A stretch of DNA of 64,000 nt from Podarcis raffonei (taxonomy: Eukaryota; Chordata; Lepidosauria; Squamata; Lacertidae), in the NCBI RefSeq assembly GCF_027172205.1, contig NC_070614.1, positions 42,151,001 through 42,215,000 of the forward strand, read 5' to 3'. Shown here piece after piece: positions 54,353 through 64,000 of this stretch (its first letter is position 1; each line of letters opens with the position of its first letter). Made by a program: the position numbers and the translations under genes. The notes under the pieces were generated by a model that did no database searches, had not been told where the DNA came from, and worked only from the letters and a program-made list of their open reading frames with translations.

Positions 54353-54496
54353 TATAGTCGTACCTTCGAAGTCTAACAGAATCTGAAACGTTCGACTTCC
54401 AAAGCATGGCTTCTGATTGGCTGCAGGAAGCTCCTGGGTGTTCAGGAGTCGAAACATACGAGTTCTGGGGCGTTCAAGAACCAAGGTATGACTATT
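54353..54496. mobile_element. Diverged Tigger-like MITE
   Basis: TAGTCGTACCTTCGAAGTC on the left and AACCAAGGTATGACTA on the right are diverged terminal repeats. The left flank is TA. Internally CGAAACATACGAGTTC and ACGTTCGACTTCCAAAGC are partial mirrors. Confidence 0.65.
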
Positions 54497-54499
54497 TAA

Positions 54500-55350
54500 T
54501 GCCTTTGCACCATGCAGGCCCTCTTGGTATTCAGAATGTTGCTGAATGAATGAAATTTGGAAGCACTATTAAAGCCTAGGGGCCCATCCTGTTTCCAGCC
54601 AGTATTGCTGTGACATGGAAGGTCGCAAAATTGCTGCTGGAACAACCCCTCTCCAGCAGACTGTGGACTTTTTTTTCAGCCAGAACTCACTGGAACTCAG
54701 TTCTGGCACCTCTCAGATGAGTGCCACTGCCATTATAGGAGAACAAGAGAGGCGTTCATTGTGAGTTCTGGCACCTCTTCTTCTAGAAAAATAGTACTGT
54801 GGATAAGTATGCCATCATCGATAGCTACACCCTGCCTCACTGTGTCTGGCAAGTATATATAGCCTAGCAAAAGCTATGCAAACAAGATACACAAGTGCAG
54901 TGTACACATAATTCAACAAAGATAATATTTAATGCTTAACATTTGGGCATCAACAGAACATGGTGATAAGTAGCTTCCTTGTTTCACATCTTAACAAAGT
55001 TGCAGTTTCGTTGGTGGCTTTAGCTCATTGTTTTTTCTTGTTTAACTCAGATACTCACCTGTCATTTTGGTCACATTTTGATTTGCATAATTAAATTAAA
55101 TTATGCATTTTAATAGGTAGGGTGTATATTTGGACTTCTGCGTAGCTTGCAGGCTTTCACCTTTTAGTTTTTAGTAGAACATGAGAAAGGGGGTTGATTT
55201 TTTTTAATTGGGTCAGTATCTCTTGGTATTAAAACGTGCAAGATTTTTTATCACAACGAATTCCTCAATAGGCATTCTGTATAACTCTGTCTTTGCTCCC
55301 TACCTTTGCCATGAGAAACTGACCTGAATATAGTATCACCCTGTACCTAA
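54500..55350. other. No gene recognised
   Basis: AT-rich; no supported feature. Confidence 0.4.
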
Positions 55351-55359
55351 TGAACTTCA

Positions 55360-55425
55360 GAAGGGACTGGCTGGATCAGGCCCATCTAGTACAACATCCT
55401 GTTCTCACAGCAGCCAACCACACGT
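55360..55425. repeat. Dispersed repeat fragment
   Basis: GGCTGGATCAGGCCCATCTA and CATCCTGTTCTCACAGCAGC occur in very many squamate loci. A related fragment lies at 21545-21615 in PNP intron 4. Confidence 0.6.
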
Positions 55426-55792
55426 CTAAGTACAAACCTTTTATTTTTAAACGTAGTATGCATTTACATTTCAATAAAATGTGTTCTGCATTTAAATGAA
55501 AATATCCTAATTTAACTTTTAATTCTGTAACCTCAGCATCTGCACTGCTGGTCCTCCGAGTTTGGACTACTAGGATGTGTAACAAAGATTTGCATATATG
55601 CAAATTAACATTTGTGCTCATATGCTTCCGCCCAGCCGCTTTCAAATAGACTATTGCCTGGGACGTCAATCATTGCCTGAGGGGCGTGGCAATACGGAGA
55701 TACTATAAGAGGCGGGGCAAACTTCAGAGAACATCCTGAGTGAAGGACAGGGGTGAGCTTGAGTCTATCCAATGGGAGAACAGAGTTTTCAT

Positions 55793-55798
55793 CACGTG
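55793..55798. promoter_or_regulatory. CACGTG E-box 1
   Basis: Context ATCACGTGAA, close to the CLEAR consensus. Confidence 0.7.
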
Positions 55799-55897
55799 AA
55801 AAATAAGGCCCTGTCTCGGCCAATACACGCAGAGACGTGGGATCATACTATGGAACAGCGACAGGCCTCAGCCAATGAAAACACTTGGTTTGCTTGT

Positions 55898-55903
55898 CAC
55901 GTG
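55898..55903. promoter_or_regulatory. CACGTG E-box 2
   Basis: Context TTGTCACGTGGGTC; a CLEAR left half with a USF-like right half. Confidence 0.7.
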
Positions 55904-56167
55904 GGTCAACCGTTCCTCAGTTCGCACCGCTCTGACAGCCGTATTGTAAATCAGCGGAGGGCCGGGAGGAAATGACTCAGGGGACAAGAGGGAGCGGGCT
56001 GCAGGAGCAGCCAATGAAAAGGCCAGAGGAGAGTCACGGGATGAGGATGACATGAGGGGCAAGTGTATGCTGTGGGCGGGCACGTTTCCTGCCCAATCAT
56101 GGCGCGCAGGAGCTGCACGGGCGCGGCCACGAGTGCCCAATCAGTAAACAAATTCCCTGGCTCTCTT

Positions 56168-56173
56168 CACGTG
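56168..56173. promoter_or_regulatory. CACGTG E-box 3
   Basis: Context TTCACGTGAC, one base from the CLEAR palindrome. Confidence 0.75.
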
Positions 56174-56212
56174 ACGAGGCTCTTTGCAGTCAACAGGAAC
56201 AGGATGTCCTTC

Positions 56213-56222
56213 GTCACGTGAC
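56213..56222. promoter_or_regulatory. Perfect CLEAR element
   Basis: GTCACGTGAC, the ideal TFEB/TFE3 site, 106 bp upstream of the PIP4P1 start codon. Confidence 0.85.
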
Positions 56223-56327
56223 TAGGGTAGCGCGGGTGGGGGGAGAGAGAGCAAGGGGCGGGGTCGCGCGCTACGGAAGCCGAGAGGGACGCAGAGCAGG
56301 GCGGTTGCAGGAGCAACAGTAGCAGCG

Positions 56328-56472
56328 ATGGCTGCGGACGGCGAGCGCTCCCCGCTACTACCAGCCGAGCCCGGGGATGGGGGCGGCCTCGGCGCTGGAG
56401 GGCTGGTCGGGCCCGCAGGGCTGGTCTCGGCCTCCGCCTCGAACCCGCCGGGGAAGCCGAACCCGCCTCAGG
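56328..56472 (+). CDS. PIP4P1: PIP4P1 exon 1 (coding part)
   Basis: ATG in context GCGATGG. Encodes [19 protein letters not shown] and a Gly/Ala/Pro-rich segment, ending CCTCAGG before donor GTGAGC (phase 1). [11 protein letters not shown] is identical to the human start. Confidence 0.93.
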
Positions 56473-59400
56473 GTGAGCCACGCCCCCTTATTAATATGCA
56501 TGAGATTCCAGTTGAGTGGGGGCGAGCAATGGAGGGGCGTCGGGGGGAGAAGGCGAGGGAAACCTCCTAAGTAGAAAAAGCGGAGTTAAAGCATCAGGGG
56601 CGGGGTCTTTAGCTGCGTGGGCGTGGCTACTTCGCGTGAGGGCGTGGCCATGTGCTGCAGGGGCTGGGCTGCAGGCAATGGGGTTCTAGGCGCCCCTGCC
56701 CAGCAATTAGTGAGGCAGTAAGTGGAGAAGTTCAGAGTTGGTCTGGGAAGGTTTTTTGTAGGGTGCTGGGGGGCAGGTAGATAAGAAAAAGGGACAGGTG
56801 AGGGCATGATTGGCTTCACAGTAGTCTGATGGGCAACATGTTAGAGGAGAGAGGTGGGTCACCCTGTGGAGGGGTTCCCCCAAGGCTGAGTTTGAGCATT
56901 TACAGGAGGCAATAATATGTTGGCTGACACTTGGAGGTCCGATTGCAAAAATAAACAAATGAATAACATCCTTGTCTTTTTCTGATCCACTCGGTGGGGT
57001 GGGGTGGGTGAAGAGTTAAGCCAAGTGCCTGCAGATATTGGAGTCTCATGGGATCAATTTGGGCAGAGCCGAGGACAGATTATTTTTTTTAAAGGGGTTA
57101 TTGAAGTATTTGTGAAATGCAGTGTGTGTTGTTTTGGGAAAAGGCAGCTGAGATGCAGGTCTGGTTGAAGCAGAGTGAATAGGGGTTGGGGCACTGAAGC
57201 AATAGTCCATGCTCCCTTTCCACAGACGCTTCTTTCTTTCCTCTTGAAAGGGTTTCCTTCCTTCAGTGGGGTCAACGATGGGGGCCAGGCAGCTGTGCTT
57301 CCCGGAGAGGACCCCCCACCCTACTCGCCTATGGCATCTCCAGAGAGCGGCAGTGCTCCCATGATCACTTGCCGGGTTTGCCAGAGCCCCATCAATGTTG
57401 AGGGCAAGATGCATCAGCATGTCGTGAAATGCAGCGTCTGCAACGAGGCCACGGTGAGCACTGTTGGAAGGGTGGGTGGTATGATGGCAGTGGGGCTGAG
57501 GTAGCGGTGAAGAGGAGGAGATGTGTGCCAGGAGATCCTTGGCTCAGATCTTGTCTCAATTATCGAAGCTCTAGGCTTGTTTCATCTTTAGCTCAACAGC
57601 CATTATTTCCCAGCCTCAGCTGCTACCCACAACATCACTTCTAATAGCCAAGTTGTAGCTCAGGTGGCATATTAGGTACACATAAATATAGTTGTGGGGT
57701 CTTTTTTTTCTGTAGCAGGACTGTTTATTTAACCATGAGACCGGAGCTCAGGCAAAGATGCACAACTGATCTAGCTTGGTGTTAAAACACCTGCATCACA
57801 TCCATTCTAAAAGATGTGATGTTCCAACTTTGGCATATCCAGGTGGATCTGAGAAATGCTTCCAGCCTGAAACTCAGGAGAGCCACTGCTAGTTGGTGTA
57901 GGTAGCATTACTGAGCCAGGTGGACAAGTGGCCTATCTTGGGATAAGTCAGTTTCGTCTGTAAGCTGTTGGTTTGCCAGGTAACTGTTGAGTCAGCCTTT
58001 GGCAAGTTTCCAACTACAGCTGATGGGAGTTGTAATCCAAAACATCTCAGGGAACCAACTTGCTGGTGGCTGTGCTAGGCTGATGGAGACCAACCAGCTG
58101 ACTTCCTTTTAACTTGGGACATAATGAGAAAAGAAGAAAATGGGTAGGAACTTTTCTCTCTCCTCTCTCACAATATTAGATCCTGGGGTCACACAGTGAA
58201 AACCAATTGATATTCAGGATAACCAAGAGGACATACCAGTTCCTGTTCACACCCCTACATAATTAACCATTGACACCAGACAGGGTGTTGGTAGGTCTAA
58301 AAGTGGCTTACGCAGGCACATGGAGAAGGAGAGATTTATAAATTGTCAATGGTGACTATGTAGAATGTCCAGCTACAGAGGCAACATACCTCTGAATTAA
58401 AATTTGCTCAGCAAGAATCTAAAGGAAAGGGCAGTTACTTGCACTTGGTTAGTAAATGTCAGGGAACAGGCATTTTTGTCTCATCTAGCAGCGTTCATCG
58501 TCTTATATGGGAAATGGAGATCTTGGATCCACTCCAGGATCCTTTTGAGGTTTTTTATGTTAAAAAATATATACCCTGCCTTTTGAGGAGCTTCCTCCAC
58601 AAATGTTGACTGGGATTGCAGAAAGAAGTTTTTTTTAAAAAAAATAGAGTAAAGGTGGCAATGAATTTGGATGAGATGAATCACTTCTTTCTGCAATCCC
58701 AGTCAGCATTCACCAATCAACCAAACAGATTGTTAGGCCCTCTGACACAGGTGTTCCCAACCACTTTGGAGTTTAGGGGTAAACCTGGGAATTATAAGAA
58801 ACATACTCATTTTACAGATGAAAAGTTGGCGATGGTCAGAAACACACTTAAAAAGCAGGTGAGACACCAACCCCTGCAGAAAAACAACCTCAAAATACAG
58901 TACAGACCAAAAAAGTGCAACAGCAAACACCCTTCCCTAAAAGAAGGGTACCTCCTCCCAGCCTCCCAAAAGCCTTACAATAAATAGATATGAGAGGGGC
59001 AACTTAGGGAGCCCTAGTCCCAACAGTTTTAATGGAAGGAAAATGGAAGGTGAAAGATGCACATTCTTGACTCAGTCCCTCATCCCTTGTTCCCAATATA
59101 TAGCATGAGGAAAAACTTATCCTGCACTCATGTTGTTACTGAAGGATTCGGGGATGGTTCCTTTGCACAACAGAGCTAGTGGGGATTTCCTTTTTCTTCA
59201 TCCCCACGTCTAGTTCCTTGTAGGTCTGAGCTTCTGGAGGTAATAATACTCTGACTTATTGGGTTCTTGGAAGCACTACTAAGATAATGTGCATGGACCA
59301 CTTTGAACACACAGGGTGCCTGGCTGGTGCAAAGTCTTGCTATGAGGACAGTTCTGCAGTGGGGCAGAGCTTCCTTTCTTGGCTTTGCTTCTCCCCATTC

Positions 59401-62400
59401 CTCCCTTTGCACTGCTCCTTTGTTTAGAATATTCTGTGTTAAGAGAGAGGGTAATACGCCAAAATTTCGCTAAAGCCTAGTTCGGCGTACAAACATAAAT
59501 CTTGAAGCTGAAATTGCAGCTCAGCAGTGGCCTTGATGCTTGGTCAAGCAGATTCCACAGAGTTGATGTGATGTGATGCACTGCTGTCTGGGCACCCTCC
59601 AAAGTTTTAAATCAAAGCTACAGATCTCTACTCTGTTGTTTCATGTATTTCCCAGAATAATTACCTGGAGTTAACCTGACTTTTTTTTAATCTCCTGGAG
59701 AAACCTGTCTGACCACAGTTAGCTCAGCTTCTCATCCAATAAGTGAAATCTCATTTATGGATGCTGACAAACATAGAAGTGTGGTCCAGGAGGGATAGTC
59801 TGTTGGACTTTGGAGCTAGGTTTATACAGGTTTGCTGTGCTGCTGCCACATTCCTGTTGCGCTTTCTGCCTCTGGAACCTCAAATTAACAATAACACAGC
59901 ATCCGTGGGGTAGAGGTACGGTGCAAAGCTTTTCAGACAGTTATTATATTGAAGAAAGAATTCATGTTTCAAGATTGTGAAATGCACAAGCTTTTCTAGT
60001 TGTTTTAATATGGTACTTTATCATTAAGTGGGAATACACTATAAATACCAGCAGCTTAGGGTCAGCTATAAAGATGAAACAACTCAGCTTTAAGGAAATA
60101 ATTGCTCTGTTGAAACCCTTTAGTCAGATTGTCCTTTTGCGCTCTCCAATTAAGCCGTACCAGCTTAATTGGAGGCCACTACTAGAAGCCTCTTCTATCA
60201 GTCCTCTGCTGACCTATTGGCATTCAGATCTATCTATCTGTGGTTCCCTGGAAGTCTTCTCTCCAGCACTCCTAACCGCCAGCAGAGCTCAACACTCCGA
60301 GCTGCTTCTCTCTCCTTCCCTCGGGGCTGCAGACAAATTCTCCACTTAACTCACTGAGCCAAGTGATTCAGCGATCTTCAACAAAACCAGATCTCTGGCT
60401 TTTTGGACCGTCTGTCTTCTTCCCCAGCCCTCCTTTATTCTGCTGTCCATTTCTTCTGACCAACTCCTCCTTCCAGCTCCCAGACCCCTCCTTTTACTGC
60501 ACACCAGGCCATATATATACTACTTCTAACCCCCACTAGTGCAGCCCCAGCCAATCGCACTGCCCAAATGAAAATTATAAGCCTCCGTCCACCAATCAAA
60601 ATATGCATATCTTCCATCCCTGTTTTGCATACTGTGAATTTCATCACCAGCCCTTCCTCAGAGCTGTCTGTTATGGCCCCAGTGACAATTAAATCACTGA
60701 AGCAGAGTGAAGTCTTCCAACATAATCATCACTCTATACATTACCCAATGCACATTCAAACCTCATTCACATGTCAATTTCTTCACATGTTGAAACATTC
60801 CTTAATATTGGGCTTCCCCAGCCTGGTGCCCTCCAGATGTTTTGGACTACAACATCAGCAGGGATAATCAAGAGTTGTAGTTTAGGAGCAGAGGGAGGCT
60901 TGTGTGCCTTAACCCAAAGTGAGGAACTTGCAGTCCTCCAGATGTTCCTGGATTTCAGCTCCCATCCTTCCTTGCCATTGTCCATGCTTGTGGCAGGGTT
61001 GACAAGAATTGAAGTCCAGCAACACTGTAAGGCCACAGCCCTCATTCCTCTTCTAACCCTTCACGACAGATTATAGACATATTCACTGGAGTCCAGTGTG
61101 ACTTAGTTCATTGTGATTTTCATACATTCTCTTCTGCAGTGTAAGTTGAACTAGTATTCCTTCTGCCCTCCTTTGCACGGTCTGCTTAAACTGGGTGGTG
61201 TGGGTATTGTTACATTCCGTACTAGAGTTTAAAGCACTTCACAATTCTTATCTCCACTTTTGCATTAGGAGGAGAGGTGTGGCTGCGAGTTTAATTATTT
61301 ATCTATGACCATCTACAAAGCCTTACAGCTAAAAGAGTCTCCCAGGTCCAGAATACTTGCTCTGAACCCTTGCTTAGCACTGACTGTTGCTTGTCATATA
61401 ATACACAGTTCAAGATACTTGGGACCAAAAATGGAATAAAAAATTGACCTGGGGTGGAAATCGACCTGCAAATTTCTGTGCCTTTCTCCTCCTTTTGCCT
61501 AAAGTCCCATCTCTTCTGCTGCAATGAATACCCCTTTTTCTCAATACCTTGCTATTCTGGGTCCTGCTATTCTGGGTCCAGCCTCCTCCCCTCACTCTTA
61601 AACCAGGACGTGTGTTTGCTTCTTACGGATTGTGTCTTTTTGCCTTCTTTCTGCTACAGCCTATCAAAAATGCCCCGCCTGGTAAGAAGTACGTGAGATG
61701 CCCCTGCAACTGCCTCCTGATCTGCAAAGTGACATCGCAGCGCATTGCCTGTCCTCGGATATACTGGTAATGGAATGGGCTGGGAGAGGTGCTGAGAAAG
61801 GGGCCCAGCGGCTTTGCTGCAGTTCCATTGGGGAGTTTGGGGATGGGACCCCAGTTCTGCAACCCAGATGATTTCTGAACTTGAGATAGGCTTGTGGGGA
61901 GGAGGGTACCCTAGAACTCCACCCCCACTAGGCTCCATGGAGTGGTGGCTTACAGGTTCTGGCCAGCCAGCCGGGTCCTAAATTTCTCACACATCTGTGG
62001 GCCACTATGACAGTTGGGTAGTCCCTCTCACCTGTCAGTCACCTGACACCATTGTTTCAGGTGACTTAACGTCAAAGGAAAGAATTGGGCAGAATTTTTC
62101 TTTTTGTTAAGGCAGTCAGAACCTTTTGCTTATCTATTGCAAGTTTATTGCCAGAGATCTGTTGATCCTGACTTCCCTTTTGCCCTCCTGCACCCCGACC
62201 TAGACACCAGCTGTTTACCCACTCCTTTTTTCCAGTGGCATTTCCTTATCTAGGAGGCACCTGTAAACGAGTTGTTATATAAACTCTGAGTTGGTCTGTT
62301 TCTGGTGACTTAGTTTTTTTTTTAAAAAAAAGCCTCTTATCATATTGAGGACCAACCAGCTGACTGGATATAAATGGCTTTAATTTCACTTGAAGCCTTA

Positions 62401-63834
62401 ATCTGAAACCCCTCCCACCCCTGAACAGGATGCGGCCAGGAGCCTGGTGCTGTTTGAAATAAAAATTAAGAATCCTTGTATCCTGGGGAGAAAAACGTCT
62501 TTACTAGGAAACGTTTGCTGCATTGTGTGATCAGATTGTTGTGTGTGGGAACTGTGAAAACAATGTCACAAAAGCAGGGAGCCATAGATGCTTGTTTTAG
62601 GAGGTGAGGAATGGAGAGATGGAGCACTTCTTTTTACTTGCTGTGATCAATTGTTGTGTTGCTGGGGAACTGAATTTAGCTGGGCGGGCTGGATCTGTTG
62701 GGAGGACAGACCTAGCTGCATGTCGGGACAATATTGGCAACAAGGAGGGAATAAAGGAGTAATGTTGGGATTGGGAAGTGGGTGGTGTGCCAGTTTCCAG
62801 GCTTTCCCACTGGTACAGGCATGGAAAGGCTTATGAGAGCAGTCATCTAATCTAATTCTTCTTCTTCCCCCCCTTGCTCCCAGTAAAAGGATCATTAACC
62901 TGGGCCCAGTGCATCCAGGACCCCTGAGTCCTGAGCCACAGCCGGTCGGTGTGCGCGTCAACTGCGGACATTGCAAAAACAACTTCCTGGTAAGGGTTGC
63001 TTGGAAGTGAGGCCAGGGTCATTGGGGTGGAGCGGGGTGGAAAGAGAGAAGGCTAGGACTTAGGATCTTCCCACTGTCCCCAACTTTTGGAAACGAAACA
63101 GTAGTTTGTTATTTTGCCTAAAATACCTTTTCTCCAGAACATTGGTGGGATGAAGCCAGCAACTGAACCAACAGTGTATGTAACGGACAGAGCAGAGGTA
63201 GTCAACGTAGGGCCTTCCAGTTATACAGCTCAGATCAGCCCCACTGTGGCCGATTGTCAGGGGTGGTGGAAGTTGCAGTCTCAAAACATGTGGAGGGAAC
63301 TGGGTTGGCTGCCTGTCCCTGGCCTGGTCTTTGCCCTGGGAAGCCCATGATCAAATTGTCAGCCTCAAATCTCGCCTCTGGGCGGCCTCTGGGCATCGGG
63401 ATCTCTCGGCTGAACGTCCCTTGTAGGATTACACAGAAAAATTGGTGGGGGAGCAACGTCCACTGCTCTGGGCTCCCTGGCAGAAGGGCAGGATAAAAGT
63501 GTAATTCACAAATCAGTTGGCCCACGTGCTACAGTTAAGGAGTGTCTTGTTCCACTTTTGGGATTCCTTTTGGGATGGGTGGCAAGGGATAATCGTGCCC
63601 CCTCTGTTGTGGCACCCTGACAGACCCGCTTGAATAGCTGGTGCTTGGGAGCCGGGTGAGCACGTGGTGTGCTTGACAGGTGGGTACCTCTAGAGTTGGA
63701 GCAGGCAATTTTTTCTTCAGATTTGGTTGACTAGCTTTACTTCATGTTTTCTTTTTGTTTGTTTTTTCTTCTTCCCTTCAGTGGACAGAGTTCACGGACC
63801 GCACATTAGCACGATGTCCTCACTGCCGTAAAGT
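56328..63834 (+). CDS. PIP4P1: Type 1 PtdIns-4,5-P2 4-phosphatase / TMEM55B, exons 1-5 (3'-partial)
   Basis: PIP4P1 (TMEM55B) is a late endosome/lysosome membrane protein, described as a phosphoinositide 4-phosphatase and as the adaptor that recruits JIP4 for dynein-driven lysosome clustering. Coding exons are 56328-56472, 57251-57453, 61660-61766, 62884-62989 and 63782-63834, all GT-AG and in phase, giving 204 complete codons plus two bases. Visible features are a dileucine sorting motif ERSPLLP (residues 6-12), a PPPY WW-ligand at 70-73, and Cys pairs C89/C92, C109/C112, C130/C132/C134, C179/C182 and C199/C202 forming zinc-ribbon-like modules. The CX5R motif CKVTSQR (138-144) was proposed as the phosphatase centre. 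The two C-terminal membrane helices (human protein about 277 aa) must lie beyond 64000. From MITCRVCQS onward it is nearly identical to human. The N-terminal Gly/Pro/Ala-rich part is diverged. Divergent orientation to PNP matches the human locus. Confidence 0.95.
57251..57453 (+). CDS. PIP4P1: PIP4P1 exon 2
   Basis: The only acceptor that fits the exon 1 phase is CTTGAAAG at 57249-57250, preceded by a CT-rich tract. The obvious CACAG (57225) and CTTCAG (57266) give wrong frames. Encodes [21 protein letters not shown], then [19 protein letters not shown] and KCSVCNEAT. Donor GTGAGC. Confidence 0.88.
57454..60100 (+). other. PIP4P1 intron 2, first part
   Basis: No internal exon recognised. A diverged foldback fragment lies at 58005-58060 (GATGGGAGTTGTAATCCAAA). 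A stretch near 58608-58630 (GACTGGGATTGCAGAAAGAA) recurs inverted at 58690-58710 (TTTCTGCAATCCCAGTCAGC), giving a loose hairpin of about 100 bp. Confidence 0.5.
60100..60680 (-). mobile_element. Possible LTR-like segment (boundaries uncertain)
   Basis: On the minus strand an LTR-like layout is seen: CCAAT-type motifs (GATTGG), a TATATATATGG box near 60518, and AATAAAGG near 60433 about 85 bp later. I could not define clean ends or a TSD, so it may be unrelated sequence. If real it is a fossil with no coding part attached. Confidence 0.3.
60144..60174. repeat. Perfect 12-bp hairpin
   Basis: CTCCAATTAAGC (60144-60155) and GCTTAATTGGAG (60163-60174) are perfect inverted copies around a 7-nt loop CGTACCA. 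Confidence 0.85.
60815..61040. repeat. Two foldback MITE copies in tandem (PIP4P1 intron 2)
   Basis: CCTCCAGATGTTTTGGACTA with AGAGTTGTAGTTTAGG (about 60830-60890), then CCTCCAGATGTTCCTGGATT with AGAATTGAAGTCCAGCAAC (about 60935-61025). Confidence 0.65.
61660..61766 (+). CDS. PIP4P1: PIP4P1 exon 3
   Basis: Acceptor TTCTGCTACAG. Encodes [20 protein letters not shown], then [15 protein letters not shown] plus two bases. The Pro of human CPRPYC is Ile here. Donor GTAATG. Confidence 0.95.
61767..62883 (+). other. PIP4P1 intron 3
   Basis: Nothing recognised beyond a short T/A homopolymer junction at 62312-62330. Confidence 0.5.
62884..62989 (+). CDS. PIP4P1: PIP4P1 exon 4
   Basis: Acceptor TTGCTCCCAG. 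Encodes [20 protein letters not shown], then [15 protein letters not shown]. Donor GTAAGG, phase 0. Confidence 0.95.
62990..63781 (+). repeat. PIP4P1 intron 4 with a diverged foldback MITE
   Basis: At about 63188-63310, GAGGTAGTCAACGTAGGGCC, GTCAGGGGTGGTGGAAGTTG and AAAACATGTGGAGGGAACTG are diverged foldback-family arms. The rest is unassigned. Confidence 0.5.
63782..63834 (+). CDS. PIP4P1: PIP4P1 exon 5
   Basis: Acceptor CTTCCCTTCAG. Encodes [17 protein letters not shown] plus two bases of the next Val. Donor GTGAGT. Downstream exons are outside the window. Confidence 0.95.
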
Positions 63835-63927
63835 GTGAGTTAACTCCACTCTTCCTTAACCCACAAGCCACACTCACGGGGCAGGGGGAGATTGAGGGAA
63901 TGTTCTGAATAGCTGCTGTATGCATTT

Positions 63928-64000
63928 CATAGAATCATAGAACTGTCGAGTTGGAAGGGACCCTGAATGTCATCTATAGTCCAGCCCCCTGCAATGCAGG
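63928..64000 (-). repeat. CR1-like 3' tail
   Basis: AGAATCATAGAACTGTCGAG, TTGGAAGGGACCCTGAATGT and CCCCCTGCAATGCAGG are the inverse of the tail seen at 13990. It is cut by the window edge. Confidence 0.8.

Larger units (their letters stand above)
55600..56327 (+). promoter_or_regulatory. PIP4P1: PIP4P1 promoter and 5' UTR with E-box/CCAAT array
   Basis: GC content rises toward the PIP4P1 start. Four CACGTG E-boxes start at 55793, 55898, 56168 and 56215. Six CCAAT boxes start at 55769, 55820, 55872, 56011, 56093 and 56137. Two CCAAT boxes are followed 20-21 bp later by a CACGTG (55769 with 55793, 55872 with 55898), and the CCAAT at 56011 is followed 19 bp later by a degraded CACGGG. There is also a TGACTCA (AP-1) site at 55973 and no TATA box. 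TFEB binds GTCACGTGAC-type (CLEAR) sites and NF-Y binds CCAAT. Human TMEM55B is a known TFEB target. Confidence 0.8.

Noticed and set aside
57175-57250. Open frame upstream of PIP4P1 exon 2 with its own ATG
   Set aside because: Intronic pyrimidine-rich sequence in frame by chance; no homology before GFPSF.

Overview
This is vertebrate nuclear DNA, most likely from a squamate reptile (possibly a lacertid-type lizard). The basis is spliced GT-AG genes, three copies of a SINE with an (ACCTTT)-type tail resembling Sauria SINEs, a BovB LINE fragment that shares its 3' tail motif, a reptile-type L1, many hAT and Tigger-like MITEs, CR1-like tails and a long GATA array. Species assignment is inference.

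Three single-copy landmarks hold the window together. (1) A cluster of Pol III genes, all on the minus strand: tRNA-Thr(TGT) at 837-909, tRNA-Pro(TGG) at 1611-1682, a decayed tRNA-Thr relic at 11997-12070 and tRNA-Pro(AGG) at 15069-15140. (2) PNP (purine nucleoside phosphorylase), minus strand, six coding exons between 26915 and 20471, reading as a complete 306-residue protein. (3) PIP4P1 (TMEM55B), plus strand, with exons 1-5 between 56328 and 63834. Its membrane-spanning C-terminus lies beyond the right edge. Divergent PNP and PIP4P1, with Pro/Thr tRNA genes on the far side of PNP, matches the arrangement I recall on human chromosome 14q11.2, so this is an old syntenic block.

The roughly 29 kb between PNP and PIP4P1 (27-56 kb) holds no protein-coding gene I can recognise. 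It is mostly transposon-derived, with one exception: an isolated CpG-rich block at about 42.69-43.26 kb carrying a full palindromic RFX X-box, which looks like an orphan promoter. The PIP4P1 promoter (55.6-56.33 kb) is distinctive. It carries four CACGTG E-boxes, one of them a perfect CLEAR palindrome, interleaved with six CCAAT boxes. This fits TFEB control of a lysosomal gene.

Mobile DNA is unusually easy to read because many copies keep target-site duplications (TSDs). hAT MITEs have 8-bp TSDs (7487, 10237, 11371, 13107, 21981, 24631, 26004, 30696). Tigger-like elements have TA duplications (24893, 39047, 50870, 51447). Two solo LTRs of one family have 5-bp TSDs. There are also a BovB fragment (12-bp TSD), two L1 insertions (19- and 12-bp TSDs) and a LINE remnant bounded by a 31-bp imperfect repeat. 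Two clear nested insertions occur: L1 into a SINE, and a Tigger MITE into a Sauria-type SINE. All calls come from reading the sequence. Family names are from memory and no database was searched.
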